Positions 5,108-6,706 of a stretch of DNA of 6,706 nt are shown in pieces. This stretch comes from Actinomycetota bacterium. GTDB lineage: Bacteria > Actinomycetota > Actinomycetes > Nanopelagicales > Nanopelagicaceae. The translations under genes and the position numbers were made by a program. The stretch's first letter is position 1; the number at the start of each line of letters is the position of its first letter. The notes under the pieces are model-generated. The model was given only the letters and a program-made list of their open reading frames with translations, was not told the origin of the DNA and ran no database searches. The stretch spans positions 1 through 6,706 of the forward strand of contig JAQCGQ010000037.1 in NCBI GenBank assembly GCA_027730465.1, in the 5' to 3' direction.

Positions 5108-6706
5108 TTACTTACTAGGGCCCTTACCAATAGATAGTGGGCGCCTAATTTCTGCGTAGAAATCATTTCCTTTATTATCAATAATTATGAAGGCTGGAAA
5201 GTTTTCTACCTCAATCTTAAAAACTGCCTCCATACCTAGCTCTTCATAATCTAAAACTTCAACCTTTTTAATACAGTCTTGCGCAAGGCGGGCAGCAGGT
5301 CCACCAATTGAACCTAAATAAAAACCACCATGTTTTTTGCATGATTGTGCAACTGCTGATGAACGATTTCCTTTAGCCAACATGACTAGCGAACCACCAG
5401 CGTCCTGAAATTGCTGCACATAAGAGTCCATCCGACCTGCTGTAGTGGGTCCAAAAGATCCTGAAGCAAGACCAGTTGGTGTTTTAGCAGGCCCGGCATA
5501 ATAAACAGGATGATCTTTTAGGTACTGCGGCATTGCTTTGCCACTATCTAACACCTCTTTAATCTTTGCATGGGCAAGGTCGCGAGCAACAACTAATGTG
5601 CCAGTAAGACTTACGCGAGTTTTAGCTGGATGCTTTGATAACTGTGCCAATATCTTTTCCATTGGTTGATTTAAATCAACTTTAACCTCATTTTGATCTA
5701 AATCATCCTGGGTAGTAGCTGGCAAGAAATGGGCAGGATCAGTCTCTAATTTTTCAATAAATACACCGTTTTTATTTATCTTTGCCTTTACTTGCCGATC
5801 AGCAGAACATGAGACTGCTATTGCAATCGGAAGGGAAGCGCCATGGCGAGGTAATCTAACAACTCTCACATCATGGCAAAAATATTTACCACCAAATTGA
5901 GCGCCAATGCCAATGTCTTGCGTTAACTTTAATATATCTTTTTCTAGTTCTAAATCTCTAAAACCGTGACCGGTCCTAGCATCACCTTTTGTTGGCAGTG
6001 AATCTAGGTATTTAGTACTAGCAAGCTTTGCTGTTTTAACTGTGAATTCAGCGCTAGTACCACCGATTACAACAACTAGGTGGTAGGGCGGACAAGCAGA
6101 AGTGCCTAGTGAGCGCAGCTTTTCATCTAACCAAGTTAGAAATGATTTAGGATTTAGTACTGCTTTAGTTTCTTGATACAAAAATGATTTGTTAGCACTT
6201 CCGCCGCCTTTGGCAATAAATAAAAAGTTGTACTCATCAGGATGATCTGTATCTGAGTAGATCTCAATCTGTGCTGGCAAATTATTACCAGTATTTTTCT
6301 CCTCCCAGGTGCTAACGGGAGCTAATTGGGAGTAGCGAAGATTTAATTTTGTAAATGCCTCATAGACACCTTTTGAGATTGAAAGTTCATCTTTTTCAGT
6401 AGTTAATACCTGTTGACCTTTTTTACCCATCACAATTACAGTTCCAGTGTCTTGGCACATTGGCAGCACACCACCTGCTGAGATATTTGCATTTTTAAGA
6501 AGATCAAGAGCGACAAAGCGATCATTTGGTGAGCTTTCTGGATCTTTTAAAATATTTGCTAGTTGAGAAAGATGCTCACTTCTTAAATAGTGGGAAATAT
6601 CATGTAGTGCCACCTCAGTCAGGTTTTCAATCACAGCAGGTGATACCTTTAAAAATTCTTTTCCATCAGCGCTAAATGTGGCGATCCCATCGCTACTAAG
6701 CAGGCG
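5108..6706 (-). CDS. fumA: Fumarate hydratase class I, single-chain iron-sulfur type (5' truncated by window edge)
   Basis: The frame stays open from 6706: the codons before the GTG at 6634 read R-L-L-S-S-D-G-I-A ... E-F-L-K-V-S-P-A, which matches the start of class I fumarases, so that GTG is internal and some 15-30 N-terminal residues are missing. 532 residues are visible, against 548 in E. coli FumA. It interconverts fumarate and malate in the TCA cycle, in the cytoplasm, using an oxygen-sensitive [4Fe-4S] cluster. Cluster cysteines are seen in P-M-C-Q-D-T-G (visible residue 84), T-S-A-C-P-P-Y-H (205) and A-V-S-C-S-A-D-R (300), with spacing nearly equal to C105, C224 and C318 of E. coli. 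Also present are [23 protein letters not shown] and, in the C-terminal (beta) domain, [18 protein letters not shown] and L-A-K-G-N-R-S. Alpha and beta parts are fused. The gene symbol is by similarity; fumB is equivalent at this level. Confidence 0.96.
   Translation of the reverse strand, partial: RLLSSDGIATFSADGKEFLKVSPAVIENLTEVALHDISHYLRSEHLSQLANILKDPESSPNDRFVALDLLKNANISAGGVLPMCQDTGTVIVMGKKGQQVLTTEKDELSISKGVYEAFTKLNLRYSQLAPVSTWEEKNTGNNLPAQIEIYSDTDHPDEYNFLFIAKGGGSANKSFLYQETKAVLNPKSFLTWLDEKLRSLGTSACPPYHLVVVIGGTSAEFTVKTAKLASTKYLDSLPTKGDARTGHGFRDLELEKDILKLTQDIGIGAQFGGKYFCHDVRVVRLPRHGASLPIAIAVSCSADRQVKAKINKNGVFIEKLETDPAHFLPATTQDDLDQNEVKVDLNQPMEKILAQLSKHPAKTRVSLTGTLVVARDLAHAKIKEVLDSGKAMPQYLKDHPVYYAGPAKTPTGLASGSFGPTTAGRMDSYVQQFQDAGGSLVMLAKGNRSSAVAQSCKKHGGFYLGSIGGPAARLAQDCIKKVEVLDYEELGMEAVFKIEVENFPAFIIIDNKGNDFYAEIRRPLSIGKGPSK

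Noticed and set aside
6632..6634. GTG as the start codon of the fumarase
   Set aside because: The 24 codons upstream to the window edge are open and match the N-terminal region of class I fumarases, so the gene is cut by the window.
1..6706. CRISPR array, tRNA/rRNA, transposase, toxin-antitoxin pair or attachment sites
   Set aside because: No regularly spaced repeats, cloverleaf-like sequence, transposase motifs or duplicated flanks were seen on either strand by eye.

Overview
The window is AT-rich (roughly 40% G+C by eye) and densely coded, with no gap above about 100 bases. No RNA gene, CRISPR array, insertion sequence or origin is visible. Gene content, short leaders with -10 hexamers placed 6-7 bases before start codons, an HtrA protease with an N-terminal anchor, a class I iron-sulfur fumarase, and a Lys/Cys-rich C-terminal tail on an Ig-like repeat protein together suggest a streamlined, low-G+C actinobacterium of the freshwater acI/Nanopelagicales type. 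That placement is an inference from style and remembered family features, not from a marker gene.

Layout, left to right. Bases 1-1010 (+) hold the 3' part of a large secreted protein made of about 95-100-residue Ig-like repeats, ending in a two-cysteine, lysine-rich tail; its 5' end lies outside the window. Tail to tail with it, one base away, is a small three-helix membrane protein of unknown function (1012-1383, -). A 95-base divergent promoter region follows, then a peptidase S51/cyanophycinase-like protein (1479-2195, +). This overlaps by 11 bases, tail to tail, a SnoaL-like NTF2-fold protein (- strand, start best placed at 2601 rather than 2622). A second divergent, very AT-rich promoter region leads to a 12-helix MFS exporter (2690-3916, +), followed after 57 bases by a membrane-anchored HtrA-type serine protease with one PDZ domain (3974-5086, +). 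The window closes with most of a class I fumarase on the - strand (5108-6706), whose N-terminus runs off the right edge.

The genes do not form one obvious pathway. They alternate in strand, with two divergent and three convergent junctions, as in a compact genome with mostly single-gene transcription units. Only MFS-HtrA could share a transcript, and HtrA has its own plausible -10 and Shine-Dalgarno. The most interesting signal is a shared short motif, C-V-x2-K-T-x10-C-P-x-G, at the C-terminus of the Ig-repeat protein and just outside the membrane anchor of the HtrA protease. It has identical cysteine spacing in two otherwise unrelated envelope proteins. The second is a consistent leaderless promoter layout at three starts, which also decides a start codon. 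I see no convincing novel defence, mobile or biosynthetic system here.
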